This document shows, piece by piece, positions 34,762-42,981 of a stretch of DNA of 64,000 bases. Under the pieces are notes generated by a model. It saw only the letters and a list, made by a program, of their open reading frames with translations, had not been told where the DNA came from and ran no database searches. The DNA comes from Bradyrhizobium sp. CCGB01 (lineage in GTDB: Bacteria > Pseudomonadota > Alphaproteobacteria > Rhizobiales > Xanthobacteraceae). The first letter of the stretch is position 1. Every line of letters begins with the position of its first letter. Made by a program: the position numbers and the translations under genes. Location of the stretch: NCBI RefSeq assembly GCF_024199795.1, contig NZ_JANADK010000001.1:806001-870000 (forward strand). The letters run 5' to 3'.

Positions 34762-35037
34762 TCAGCAACCGCGGCAGATGTTGTTGATGCTGCGGTAGAC
34801 GGCGTCGTCGTCCTGCCGCATCTGACGCATCGTTTCGAGCGTCTTGCTCTCGTCGGCGGCGGGCGCGGCGGGCTTGCGCTTCGCCGCGAGCTCTTCTTCC
34901 TGCCGCTTGTAGCAGGCCTCGCGATCGGGCTTGGCCTGGATGAAACGGCAGTTTTGCTCCAGGGCTGCCGCGGGAGTGGCGGAGATCGCGAGCGCAATCA
35001 GGGCGGGGAGAGTGAATTTCAAAGCTACCGAATCCAT
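34762..35037 (-). CDS. Small secreted hypothetical protein
   Basis: The 91-residue protein (start ATG at 35037) has a signal peptide (LKFTLPALIALAISATPAAA). The mature part contains Cys pairs in EQNCRFIQAKPDREACYKRQ and in the final NICRGC, plus a Glu/Lys-rich helix. Four cysteines suggest disulphides in the periplasm. The convergent neighbour is the hydratase gene. Family not recognised. Confidence 0.65.
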   Translation of the reverse strand: MDSVALKFTLPALIALAISATPAAALEQNCRFIQAKPDREACYKRQEEELAAKRKPAAPAADESKTLETMRQMRQDDDAVYRSINNICRGC

Positions 35038-35101
35038 GGCGGCTCTTCTCTCAGGTCCGTCCCATGAGAGCAACTGCCATGTTGTGACAAGCGCGCGACA
35101 G

Positions 35102-35180
35102 CCGTAGCCCGGATGAGCGAAGCGATATCCGGGAATGCCGCGACAGGTCCCGCATGTCGCTTCGCTCATGCGGGCTACGG
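35102..35180. repeat. Intergenic inverted repeat, family E
   Basis: CCGTAGCCCGGATGAGCGAA at the left is mirrored, with one mismatch/bulge, by TTCGCTCATGCGGGCTACGG at the right. The loop contains a smaller hairpin (TCCGGGAATGCCGCGA). It lies between two minus-strand genes. Confidence 0.82.
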
Positions 35181-35196
35181 CACATTTTGATGCGGC

Positions 35197-36081
35197 CTAC
35201 AGCGACGGCGCGAGCGACGTTTTCAGCAGCGTCAGCAGGGCCTGCACCGCGGCCGCGTTGCGGCGCCGCTCGGGGATCGCGGCCTTCACCCACAATTCCG
35301 GAATCGGAAAGTCGCGCAGCACGGGCTTGAGCGTGCCGTCGCGCAGGGCATCCGCGACGAGATAATGCGACATCAGCGCGATGCCGTTGCCGGCGATCGC
35401 GCTGCGGGCCAGCACATGGCCCTCGTTGGAGGAGAGCAGCGGACTGACCTGGATGCTGATGCGGCCGCGTGGCCCGTCAAAAATCCATTCGGGACCGGTC
35501 GGCAGAAAGCTGAGGCAGCGGTGATCGACGAGGTCGCGCGGATGTTTTGGCGTGCCGTGCTTCTTCAAATAGGCCGGCGAAGCGCAGAGCAATCGCTTCA
35601 GCTGGCACAGCGGCTCGTCGACCACGCCGCCGAAGGAATGCGGGAAGGCGCCGATGGCGATGTCGAATCCTTCCGCGACGGGGTCGACGGGACGATCGAT
35701 CAACACGATCTCGAGCTTGAGCCTCGGGTTCTGGGTCTGGAACGCGCTGAAGGCATCGGCGAGCCGTGCGACGGTCAGCGAGGTCGGCGCCTTGATGCGC
35801 AAGTGATCGACCAGATCATGGCCCTTTTCCCCCATGCGCGAGAGCAGGTCGGTGGCATCGCTCACGACGCCGCGCGCGCGATGGACGTAGCGCTGGCCGG
35901 CTTCGGTCAGCCGCAATTGCCGGGTCGAGCGGTGAAACAGCGGCGTGCCGATCCGCGCCTCCAGTTGCGTGACGCGTTTTGCGACGACCGAGGTCGAGAC
36001 GCTGAGCTTTCGCGCGGCGGCGGAGAAACCGGCGGCATCCGCGGTGGCGAGGAAAGCCTGGAGGTTCACGAGGATGTCCAT
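35197..36081 (-). CDS. LysR-family transcriptional regulator
   Basis: The 294-residue protein has an N-terminal HTH (FLATADAAGFSAAARKLSVS, then TSVVAKRVTQLEARIG) and the LysR effector domain with TSLTVARLADAFSAF and a late GIALMSHYLVADAL. It is divergent from the FAD-dependent oxidoreductase gene (start 36193), 111 nt apart, so it probably controls that gene and the ABC operon behind it. Confidence 0.88.
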   Translation of the reverse strand: MDILVNLQAFLATADAAGFSAAARKLSVSTSVVAKRVTQLEARIGTPLFHRSTRQLRLTEAGQRYVHRARGVVSDATDLLSRMGEKGHDLVDHLRIKAPTSLTVARLADAFSAFQTQNPRLKLEIVLIDRPVDPVAEGFDIAIGAFPHSFGGVVDEPLCQLKRLLCASPAYLKKHGTPKHPRDLVDHRCLSFLPTGPEWIFDGPRGRISIQVSPLLSSNEGHVLARSAIAGNGIALMSHYLVADALRDGTLKPVLRDFPIPELWVKAAIPERRRNAAAVQALLTLLKTSLAPSL

Positions 36082-36192
36082 GTCGACCTTTCTCGATTCG
36101 CGAAAACTGATCGCGTATTTTGGTGGATTGTAGCTCGCCGCGCGTTAATTCATAGTCGCCCTCAAGCAAAGGATTTTGGGAGCGGACGCGCC

Positions 36193-37560
36193 ATGCGGGC
36201 CACAACGATCGAAGAACCGGCACGCCGGGTGCCGCTCTATGGCGAATATGAAGTCGTCGTGCTCGGCGGTGGGCCGGCCGGTATCGTTGCGGCGGCGTCC
36301 GCGGCGCGCGCGGGAAGGCGAACGCTGCTGATCGAGCGCTACGGCTTCCTCGGCGGCATGGGCACGGCCGCCGGCGTTACCAACTTTTGCGGGCTGCATG
36401 GCAATGTCTATGGCGAGGCGCACCGCCTGGTGCAGGGCATGGCGTCCGAGCTGCTGGCGCGGATCGATCGTCTGAACGGCCTCAACGCGCCGCATCTGAT
36501 CCTCGGCAAGGTTTTTGCGCAGGCCTACGACACTGCGGCCTACAAGATCGCGGCTGACGAGCTGCTCGCGAGCCACAAGGTGCACATCCTCTTCCATGCG
36601 CTCGGCGCCGGCGTCGTGATGGGCGATAACAACCGCATCGACGCGCTGATGATGGAAACCAAAGCCGGCCGGCAGGCGGTGCGGTCGGAGATCTTCATCG
36701 ATTGCTCCGGCGACGGCGATCTCGCCGTGTGGGCGGGCGCACCGTTCGACATCGGCGACGAGCACGGCCATCCGATGTACCCGTCGATGATGCTCCGCCT
36801 CAATGGCATCGATCCGGAGAAGGCGGGCGATGCCTGGCGGACCATCCCGCAATTGATGGAAAAGGCCACCTCCGCCGGCACCCACACATTCCCGCGCAAG
36901 AGCGCGATCGTGCGGCCGCAAAAGTCCGGCATCGAGTGGCGGGTGAACTTCACGCAGGTGGCGCGCGAGGATGGCCATGCCATCAACGGCGTCGAGCCCG
37001 ACGATCTCACCCGCGGCGAGATCGAGGGCCGAAAGCAGGCGCTCGCCGCGTACGAGTTCCTGCGCAGCAGCGTGCCGGGCTTCGAAAAGTCCTACATCGT
37101 CGACCTGCCGCCGCAGCTCGGCATCCGCGAGACCCGCCGCATCAGGGGCGGCTATCAGCTCAGCGGCGAGGACGTGCTCGGCTGCGCTTCGTTCGAGGAC
37201 TCGATCGGCGTCAATGGCTGGCCGATCGAGGCCCATGTTCCCGGCGATGTCGTGTTCACCTTCCCGCCGATCCCGGAATCGCGCGGATATAACGAGCTGC
37301 CTTACCGGATGCTGGTGCCCGAAGGCGTCGACAATCTGCTGGTCGCCGGGCGTTGCGCCTCGATGACCCATGAGGGCCAGTCGGCAGCGCGGGTGTCCGG
37401 TGCCTGTTTCGTGATGGGCGAGGCGGCCGGTTCCGCCGCCGCGCTGGCGCTGTCGGGTAACCGGATTCCGCGCGAAATCCCGGTTGAAAAATTGCAGGAA
37501 ACGTTGAAACAACAGGGCGCCTTCATCGGGCGGGACCAGGTGGTGCCCGAAGGCCTGTAA
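36193..37560 (+). CDS. FAD-dependent oxidoreductase (FAD_oxidored type)
   Basis: The 455-residue protein from the ATG at 36193 begins MRATTIEEPARRVPLYGEYE, then the FAD motif VVVLGGGPAGIVAAASAARA and LLIERYGFLGGMGTA. FIDCSGDGDLA and LVAGRCASMTHEGQS are the middle and C-terminal FAD contacts. The family (PF12831) includes oxidases and dehydrogenases, often beside sulfonate or amine transporters. It lies 58 nt before the ABC binding-protein gene. A much longer in-frame extension upstream runs antisense through the LysR gene and was rejected. Confidence 0.85.
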   Translation: MRATTIEEPARRVPLYGEYEVVVLGGGPAGIVAAASAARAGRRTLLIERYGFLGGMGTAAGVTNFCGLHGNVYGEAHRLVQGMASELLARIDRLNGLNAPHLILGKVFAQAYDTAAYKIAADELLASHKVHILFHALGAGVVMGDNNRIDALMMETKAGRQAVRSEIFIDCSGDGDLAVWAGAPFDIGDEHGHPMYPSMMLRLNGIDPEKAGDAWRTIPQLMEKATSAGTHTFPRKSAIVRPQKSGIEWRVNFTQVAREDGHAINGVEPDDLTRGEIEGRKQALAAYEFLRSSVPGFEKSYIVDLPPQLGIRETRRIRGGYQLSGEDVLGCASFEDSIGVNGWPIEAHVPGDVVFTFPPIPESRGYNELPYRMLVPEGVDNLLVAGRCASMTHEGQSAARVSGACFVMGEAAGSAAALALSGNRIPREIPVEKLQETLKQQGAFIGRDQVVPEGL

Positions 37561-37618
37561 CGGACTGCACGAACGGCCAAGAGAAAGCGGCCAAGAGAAA
37601 TACGGCGGAGGAAATGGG

Positions 37619-38623
37619 ATGATCGGAATTGCGCGGCTCGCGCTCGCGGGCCTTCTGGCGATCATGGCGACGGGTACGGTTCGGGCCGAAGACGCGCTGA
37701 AGGCCAGGATCGGCGTGCTTCGCCTGTCGTCCTCTGCACCGGTCTTCATCGCGCAGGACAAGGGCTATTTCCGCGACGCCGGCCTCGACGTCGAGCTGAA
37801 ATTCTTCGATGCGGCGCAGCCGATCGCGGTCGCGACGACCTCAGGCGACGTCGACTTCGGCGTCACCGCCTTCACCGCCGGTCTCTATAATCTTGCGGGC
37901 AAGGGCACGCTGAAAGTGATCGGCGGCATGAGCCGCGAGAAGGCGGGCTATCCCCTGATCGGCTATTTCGCCAGCAACAACGCCTATGCCGCCGGCCTGA
38001 AGACGCCAAAGGACCTCGCGGGCAAGCGCGTGGCGATGACGCAGGTCGGATCGAGCTTTCACTATTCGCTCGGCCTGCTCGCCGACAAATACGGCTTCAA
38101 GCTCGCGGACGTGAAGATCGTGCCGCTGCAATCGCTGTCGAATGCGGCCGCCGCGCTCAAGGGCGAGACCGTCGATGCGGCGCTGCTGCCGATCTCGACC
38201 GCGCGAAAGCTGATGGACGAGGGCGGCGCAAAGTTTCTCGGCTGGGTCGGCGACGAGACGCCCTGGCAGCTGGGTGCGGTGTTCGCCTCGCCGAAGACGC
38301 TGACCAACAAGGTCCTGGTGACCAAGCTGCTCGGCGCATTGGCAAAGGCCGACCGCGAATATCACGACGTCATTCTCGCCGCGATGAAGGACGGTGTCGC
38401 GCCGATCAACGACAAGACGAAGCCGCTGCTGGAGATCATCGCAAAGTACACCAATTTGCCGGTCGAGCAGGTGGTCGGCAACTGCGCCTATATCGATCCC
38501 GACGGCAAGCTCGACGTCAAGAACGTGGACAACCAGATCAAATGGCTCCAGGAGCAGGGATTCGCCGACAAGGGCTTTGACGTGAACACGATCATCGCCA
38601 AGGACTATGTGAAGGCGGATTGA
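37619..38623 (+). CDS. ABC transporter substrate-binding protein (NMT1/SsuA/TauA type)
   Basis: The 334-residue protein has a signal peptide (MIGIARLALAGLLAIMATGT, ending VRAE). It then reads LKARIGVLRLSSSAPVFIAQ and GYFRDAGLDVELK, the start of nitrate/sulfonate/taurine-like binding proteins. GGAG lies 7 nt before the ATG. With the ATPase and permease at 38757-40347 it forms a complete importer. The substrate is unknown; the flanking FAD enzyme suggests an organic N or S compound. Confidence 0.87.
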   Translation: MIGIARLALAGLLAIMATGTVRAEDALKARIGVLRLSSSAPVFIAQDKGYFRDAGLDVELKFFDAAQPIAVATTSGDVDFGVTAFTAGLYNLAGKGTLKVIGGMSREKAGYPLIGYFASNNAYAAGLKTPKDLAGKRVAMTQVGSSFHYSLGLLADKYGFKLADVKIVPLQSLSNAAAALKGETVDAALLPISTARKLMDEGGAKFLGWVGDETPWQLGAVFASPKTLTNKVLVTKLLGALAKADREYHDVILAAMKDGVAPINDKTKPLLEIIAKYTNLPVEQVVGNCAYIDPDGKLDVKNVDNQIKWLQEQGFADKGFDVNTIIAKDYVKAD

Positions 38624-38629
38624 TGCTTC

Positions 38630-38734
38630 CGTCATTCCGGGGCGATGCGAAGCATCGAACCCGGAATCTTGAGGTTCCCCGGTGCGCAATTGCGCACCTG
38701 ACGTCTGGTCCTTCGGACCATCCCGGAACGACGG
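38630..38734. repeat. Intergenic inverted repeat, family C, inside an operon
   Basis: CGTCATTCCGGGGC-type left arm, with the right arm CATCCCGGAACGACGG and the inner hairpin GGTGCGCAATTGCGCACC. It lies in the 133-nt gap between the binding-protein and ATPase genes, where it could trim mRNA and lower downstream expression. Confidence 0.82.
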
Positions 38735-38756
38735 AGCAGAGGATAGACGAGATAGA

Positions 38757-39530
38757 ATGGACCTGATCGCCAACCACATCAGCCATCGCTTCGGCGATCT
38801 CGCGGTGCTCGACGACGTCTCCTTCACCGTCGGTGCCGGCGAGGTGGTGGCGATCGTCGGTCCCTCCGGCTGCGGCAAGAGCACGCTGCTGTCGATCCTC
38901 GGCGGGCTGTTGCAGCCGAGCTCGGGCGCGCCCGAGCTGCGCGGGGCGCCGCCGGCGGACAGCCTCAATCCGCTGACCTTCGTGTTCCAGGATTTTGCGC
39001 TGCTGCCCTGGGCCACGGTCGCGGAGAACGTCGAATTCCCGCTGCTGCACACGCAACTCTCCGCGACCCAGCGCCGCGCGCTGGTGGACGATGCCCTGCG
39101 CCGCACCGGCCTGACCGATTTCCGTACGACCTATCCAAAGCAGCTCTCCGGCGGCATGCGCCAGCGCGTCGGCATTTCGCGCGCGCTCGCGGTCAAGCCC
39201 GCTATTCTGCTGATGGACGAGCCGTTGTCGGCGCTGGATTCGCAGACGCGCGAGCTTTTGATGGAGGATTTCGTCCGACTGCTCGCCGATGGCGGCATGG
39301 GCGCGGTCTATGTCACCCATAATCTCGAAGAAGCAGCACGCCTCGCCGACCGCATCGTGGTGCTGTCGCGGCGGCCGGGCCGGATCCGCGAGGTCGTCAC
39401 CGTGCCGATGACGCGGGCGGCGCGCGGCGAAGCTTCGGCGCGCGAAAAGCTGCTCGCGCTCCAGAACCAGATCTGGTCGCTGATCCGCAACGAGGCGATC
39501 GATGCCGAGCGCGAGGTCCAGCATGCTTGA
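38757..39530 (+). CDS. ABC transporter ATP-binding protein (SsuB/TauB type)
   Basis: The 257-residue protein has Walker A GPSGCGKST (35-43), Q-loop FVFQDFALLPW, signature LSGGM (130-134), Walker B LLMDEPLSALD and H-loop YVTHNLEEA. It powers the importer with the binding protein before and the permease after it; its stop overlaps the permease start by 8 nt. Confidence 0.93.
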   Translation: MDLIANHISHRFGDLAVLDDVSFTVGAGEVVAIVGPSGCGKSTLLSILGGLLQPSSGAPELRGAPPADSLNPLTFVFQDFALLPWATVAENVEFPLLHTQLSATQRRALVDDALRRTGLTDFRTTYPKQLSGGMRQRVGISRALAVKPAILLMDEPLSALDSQTRELLMEDFVRLLADGGMGAVYVTHNLEEAARLADRIVVLSRRPGRIREVVTVPMTRAARGEASAREKLLALQNQIWSLIRNEAIDAEREVQHA

Positions 39531-40347
39531 TCGCGCGGCGACTGAAGGCACCTCAAAGGACCAGGTGACGCGGCGCGTTCGTTTTCGCGGCGCTGGCTTC
39601 GTGCCCGCCTCCAGCCGCTTCGGCGGCTGGATCGCACTCGCGCTCGTCATCGCGATCTGGCAAGCCGCGGGCAGCATCGGCCTCGTCAATCCGCTGTTCC
39701 TGCCGGCGCCCTCGGCGATCGCGCGCGCGATCTACCAGCTCGCGATCTCGGGCGCATTGTGGCAGCACCTGTCGGCGTCGCTGCTGCGCATCGGCGTCGG
39801 CTGGCTGCTGGGGACCGCGGCGGGCGTTGTCGTCGGCTTTGCCATCGGCCTGTCGCGGCTTGCGCGCAGCGTCGGCATCACCTTCATCTCGGCGCTGTTC
39901 CCGATCCCGAAGATCGCACTGCTGCCGTTGCTCATACTGTGGCTCGGCATCGGCGAAGAGCCGAAGATCGCGACCATCGCGCTCGGGGTGTTCTTCTCGA
40001 CCGCGATCTCCGTCTACAGCGGCGTCGATGCGGTGCCGCGCAACCTCATCCGCATGGCGCAAAGCTTCAACGTTCCCTTCGCGACCATCGTGCGCAAGGT
40101 GATCTGGCCCGGCGCGCTGCCCGCAATCCTCGCCGGCTTCCGCATCACGGCGTCCGTCGCGCTGCTGCTCGTCGTCAGCGCGGAGATGATCGGCGCCCAG
40201 TACGGCATCGGCGCCTTCGTGCTGCAAGCGGGCAATCTGATGCAGACGGATCAGCTGCTCGCGGGTGTGGTGATCCTGTCGGTGTTCGGCCTGGCCGTGG
40301 GGAAGGTGATCGGCTGGCTGGAGACGCGGTTGTTGCACTGGCGGTAG
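39523..40347 (+). CDS. ABC transporter permease (SsuC/TauC type)
   Basis: The 274-residue protein from the ATG at 39523 (8-nt overlap with the ATPase stop) has about six hydrophobic segments and the EAA loop NVPFATIVRKVIWPGALPAI. It is the membrane partner of the ATPase and the binding protein. An in-frame start at 39502 is possible but has no better support. Confidence 0.9.
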   Translation: MLDRAATEGTSKDQVTRRVRFRGAGFVPASSRFGGWIALALVIAIWQAAGSIGLVNPLFLPAPSAIARAIYQLAISGALWQHLSASLLRIGVGWLLGTAAGVVVGFAIGLSRLARSVGITFISALFPIPKIALLPLLILWLGIGEEPKIATIALGVFFSTAISVYSGVDAVPRNLIRMAQSFNVPFATIVRKVIWPGALPAILAGFRITASVALLLVVSAEMIGAQYGIGAFVLQAGNLMQTDQLLAGVVILSVFGLAVGKVIGWLETRLLHWR

Positions 40348-40363
40348 TGACGTCCACCGCTGT

Positions 40364-40454
40364 CGTAGGGTGGGTTAGCCGAAGGCGTAACCCACCATGC
40401 TTCCGCGTGCGCGTGACGAAGTTGGTGGGTTACGCTTCGCTAACCCACCCTACG
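40364..40454. repeat. Intergenic inverted repeat, family A variant
   Basis: CGTAGGGTGGGTTAGC at the left is mirrored by GCTAACCCACCCTACG at the right, with inner GTAACCCACCA / TGGTGGGTTAC. It shares the CGTAGGGTGGG ends with the copies at 2662 and 5195. It lies in the convergent gap before the gentisate dioxygenase. Confidence 0.87.
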
Positions 40455-40460
40455 AGAGCG

Positions 40461-41501
40461 TCACGCGTTGCCGCGATCCTCGCGGAATAAATCCAGCTTC
40501 TGCTGCACGGGGCGATCCGAGAAGCTGAACAGCACGGCGTCGTCTTCAGCCTCGTGCGTGACCCACTGCCAGCTCGGCACCACGAACAGATCGCGCGGGC
40601 CCCATTCGAAAACCGCATCGCCGATGCGGCTGCGGCCCTTGCCCTCGATCGGACAGAACACGGTGGCGTCCGTCGCGCGATAGCGCGCGGTCTTGAAACC
40701 CTTCGGCAGCAGCTGGATGAAGGTGCCGATGGTCGGCATCGCGAAATCGCCGGTCTCGGGGTTGCTGAATTTCAGCTTCAATCCGTGACAGGCGTCCCAC
40801 TCCTGGCTCGCGCGAGCTTTCTCCAGCGCCTCGCGCGTATGGGCATAGGGATAGCTGAAGATCGGCGAGGTCTTCGAGCTTCGCTTGACGTCGACCGGCA
40901 GCAGGTTGTGGCCGTAGCGCGCAAAGCTGTCGCCGGCGGGTTTCGTGATCGTCTGCTGGTCCTCTTTCGATCCTTCCGCGAAGGAGCAGTCGAAGAACTG
41001 CACCAGCGGAATGTCGAGGCCGTCGAGCCAGAACATCGGCTCATCGGTCTCGTTGGAATGATCATGCCAGGTCATCGACGGCGTGATGATGAAGTCCCCG
41101 GGCTCCATCGCGGTGCGCTCGCCGTCGACCGCGGTGTGGGCGCCCCTGCCTTCGAGCACGAAGCGCAGCGCCGACTGGCTGTGCCGGTGCGCGGGCGCAA
41201 CATCGCCGGGCACCACCATCTGGACGCCGGCATAGAGCGAGGTCGTGATTTTCGACTGGCCGCGCAGGCCCGGATTTTCCAGCACCAGCACGCGCCGTTC
41301 GGCTTCCTTGGCGGTGATCAGCTTGCCGGCTTCACGCATGTAGTCGCGGATGACGTCGAACTTCCACAGATGCGGGCGGCAGGCGCTCTTCGGCTCCGGC
41401 GTGATCAGGTCGTTCATCACCGTCCACAGCGCGGTGAGATTTTCGCCGTCGATCTTCCGGTAGAACGCCTCGCGCTCCGGCGTCTTGGTCACGGCTTCCA
41501 T
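40461..41501 (-). CDS. Gentisate 1,2-dioxygenase
   Basis: The 346-residue bicupin enzyme has Fe(II) ligands in PAHRHSQSALRFVLEG (His105, His107) and TWHDHSN (His146). A second cupin-like domain at 260-330 (WGPRDLFVVPSWQWVTHEA) completes the fold. It cleaves gentisate to maleylpyruvate. The minus-strand gene has GGGAG upstream, and the 25-bp element at 41527-41551 lies 25 nt upstream of its ATG, so it is likely regulated together with the ligase/hydroxylase unit. Maleylpyruvate isomerase is encoded divergently. Confidence 0.9.
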   Translation of the reverse strand: MEAVTKTPEREAFYRKIDGENLTALWTVMNDLITPEPKSACRPHLWKFDVIRDYMREAGKLITAKEAERRVLVLENPGLRGQSKITTSLYAGVQMVVPGDVAPAHRHSQSALRFVLEGRGAHTAVDGERTAMEPGDFIITPSMTWHDHSNETDEPMFWLDGLDIPLVQFFDCSFAEGSKEDQQTITKPAGDSFARYGHNLLPVDVKRSSKTSPIFSYPYAHTREALEKARASQEWDACHGLKLKFSNPETGDFAMPTIGTFIQLLPKGFKTARYRATDATVFCPIEGKGRSRIGDAVFEWGPRDLFVVPSWQWVTHEAEDDAVLFSFSDRPVQQKLDLFREDRGNA

Positions 41502-41526
41502 GGTTGCTGCTCCCGTCGTTTTGTTG

Positions 41527-41551
41527 ATTGACAGTATACTGACGATCTAGG
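41527..41551. promoter_or_regulatory. Shared 25-bp element A, candidate MarR operator
   Basis: ATTGACAGTATACTGACG followed by ATCTAGG. It matches the copy at 45746-45770 at 23 of 25 positions and is in the same orientation relative to the gene it precedes. It contains the perfect palindrome CAGTATACTG, with TATACT on the minus strand placed as a -10 box for the dioxygenase gene. Confidence 0.7.
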
Positions 41552-41581
41552 TAGCGTCAACGTGACGATGATTGCCAAGGC

Positions 41582-41654
41582 TGGGGCACGCGACGCGTGA
41601 ACCCGGAACCTCGAGATTCCGGGTTCGATGCTGACGCATCGCCCCGGAATGACG
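41582..41654. repeat. Intergenic inverted repeat, family C, short copy
   Basis: The centre, ACCCGGAACCTCGAGATTCC with GGGT, is a near-perfect hairpin, and the outer arms GGGGCACGCGACGCGT / GATGCTGACGCATCGCCCC are imperfect. It lies before the isomerase gene. Confidence 0.75.
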
Positions 41655-41677
41655 GGAAAATTCAAAGGGAGGTCTCA

Positions 41678-42310
41678 ATGAAGCTGCACGGCTATTTCCG
41701 TTCCAGCGCGGCCTATCGCGTGCGGATCGCGCTGAATCTCAAGGGCCTCGGCGCCGAGCACCTACCGCATCATCTTCGCAAGGGCGAGCAATGCGCCCCC
41801 AGCTATCTCGCCATCAACCCGCAAGGGCTGGTGCCGGCGCTGGAGAACGATGCGGGTGCGGTGCTGACCCAATCGGTCGCGATCATAGAATGGCTCGACG
41901 AGACGCATCCCAACCCGCCGCTGCTGCCGAAGGACGCATTGCAGCGTGCCAAGGTGAGGGCGTTCGCGCTGGCGATCGCCTGCGACACCCATCCGGTGCA
42001 GAATTTGAAGGTGCTGGCGCGGCTGCGCGAGCTGGGCCTTGCCGAGGAGAAAGTCCAGGACTGGGCGGCGTGGGTCAATCGCGAGGGACTGTCGGCCTGT
42101 GAAACCCTCATCAGAAATGAACCCGGGCCATTTTGCTTCGGCGCCGTGCCGACGCTCGCCGATCTCTGCCTCGTGCCGCAACTCGCCAATGCGCGCCGCT
42201 TCGGTGTCGATGTTTCGGCCTATCCGCGTCTACTGGCGGCGGAGGCCGCCGCCAAGGCGCTGCCCGCCTTCGCCGATGCCGCGCCGGAGAAGCAGGCCGA
42301 TGCCGAGTAA
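41678..42310 (+). CDS. Maleylpyruvate isomerase (GST zeta type)
   Basis: The 210-residue GST-fold protein has the N-terminal active-site loop FRSSAAYRVRIALNLKG, the cis-Pro region VPALENDAGAVLTQSVAIIE and the C-terminal GAVPTLADLCLVPQLANARR. The layout matches glutathione-dependent maleylpyruvate isomerase (NagL), which turns maleylpyruvate into fumarylpyruvate, rather than maleylacetoacetate isomerase, because the neighbour is gentisate dioxygenase. GGGAGG precedes the ATG. The stop overlaps the MarR start by 11 nt. Confidence 0.82.
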   Translation: MKLHGYFRSSAAYRVRIALNLKGLGAEHLPHHLRKGEQCAPSYLAINPQGLVPALENDAGAVLTQSVAIIEWLDETHPNPPLLPKDALQRAKVRAFALAIACDTHPVQNLKVLARLRELGLAEEKVQDWAAWVNREGLSACETLIRNEPGPFCFGAVPTLADLCLVPQLANARRFGVDVSAYPRLLAAEAAAKALPAFADAAPEKQADAE

Positions 42311-42809
42311 ACCCGCTCCTCCGATCACGATCGACGCGGTCTATGCCGCGCCGGGCTATCTGTTCCGGCGCATGCAGCAGATCGCGGTCTCGATCTTCAT
42401 GGAGGAGTGCAGGGCGTTCGATCTCACGCCGGTGCAGTACGCAGCGCTGATTGCGATCCACACCCATCCCGGCATCGACGCGACGCGGCTGTCGGCGGTG
42501 ATCGCCTTCGACCGCTCGACGCTCGGCAGCGTGATCGAGCGGCTGCAGGCCAAGGATTTCGTCGAGCGCAAGCCGGCCCCCGAAGACAAGCGCATCAAGC
42601 TGCTCTACCTGACGAAATCAGGCGCCGCGATCCTGCGCGAGATCATCCCCGCCGTCGAGCGCGCCCAGGCGCGGATGCTGGAGCCGCTCAAGCCCGCCGA
42701 TCGCAAGGCACTGATGGGGCTGCTGGTGCAGCTCGTCGATCTCAACAACGAGGCGTCACGCGTGCCGCTGCGCGCGGAGGACGCGCTGGAGCATCTGGGG
42801 AAGGGGTGA
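42300..42809 (+). CDS. MarR-family transcriptional regulator
   Basis: The 169-residue protein from the ATG at 42300, overlapping the isomerase stop, has the winged HTH LTPVQYAALIAIHTHPGIDA and ATRLSAVIAFDRSTLGSVIE, then the wing KPAPEDKRIKLLYLTKSGAA. It is likely to bind the twin elements at 41527 and 45746 and to respond to an aromatic acid or its CoA ester. Co-transcription with the isomerase supports control of the aromatic pathway. Confidence 0.87.
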   Translation: MPSKPAPPITIDAVYAAPGYLFRRMQQIAVSIFMEECRAFDLTPVQYAALIAIHTHPGIDATRLSAVIAFDRSTLGSVIERLQAKDFVERKPAPEDKRIKLLYLTKSGAAILREIIPAVERAQARMLEPLKPADRKALMGLLVQLVDLNNEASRVPLRAEDALEHLGKG

Positions 42810-42833
42810 GGGGCGACGGCGTCGCAACAATAA

Positions 42834-42941
42834 CGGTGTCATTCCCCGCGAAGGCGGGGAATCCAGTACGCCGCGGCCTATCGGTTTAACGACTGCGTCT
42901 CTGGAATACTGGATCGCCCGCTTTCGCGGGCGATGACACCG
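42834..42941. repeat. Intergenic inverted repeat, family F
   Basis: CGGTGTCATTCCCCGCGAAG at the left is mirrored by CTTTCGCGGGCGATGACACCG at the right (mismatches inside), with the inner pair ATCCAGTA / TACTGGAT. It lies between the convergent MarR and CoA ligase genes. A related arm is at 53081-53213. Confidence 0.8.
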
Positions 42942-42981
42942 TTGGTGGGGCGCGCGCTGGTGCGCCTCTCACGCCCTTGCC

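Noticed and set aside
35365..36192. In-frame N-terminal extension of the FAD oxidoreductase (to 731 residues)
   Set aside because: The extension is antisense to a complete LysR gene and has no domain; the FAD motif follows shortly after the ATG at 36193.
36145..37761. 538-codon minus-strand frame opposite the FAD oxidoreductase
   Set aside because: It has no domain pattern and lies wholly over a well-supported plus-strand gene.
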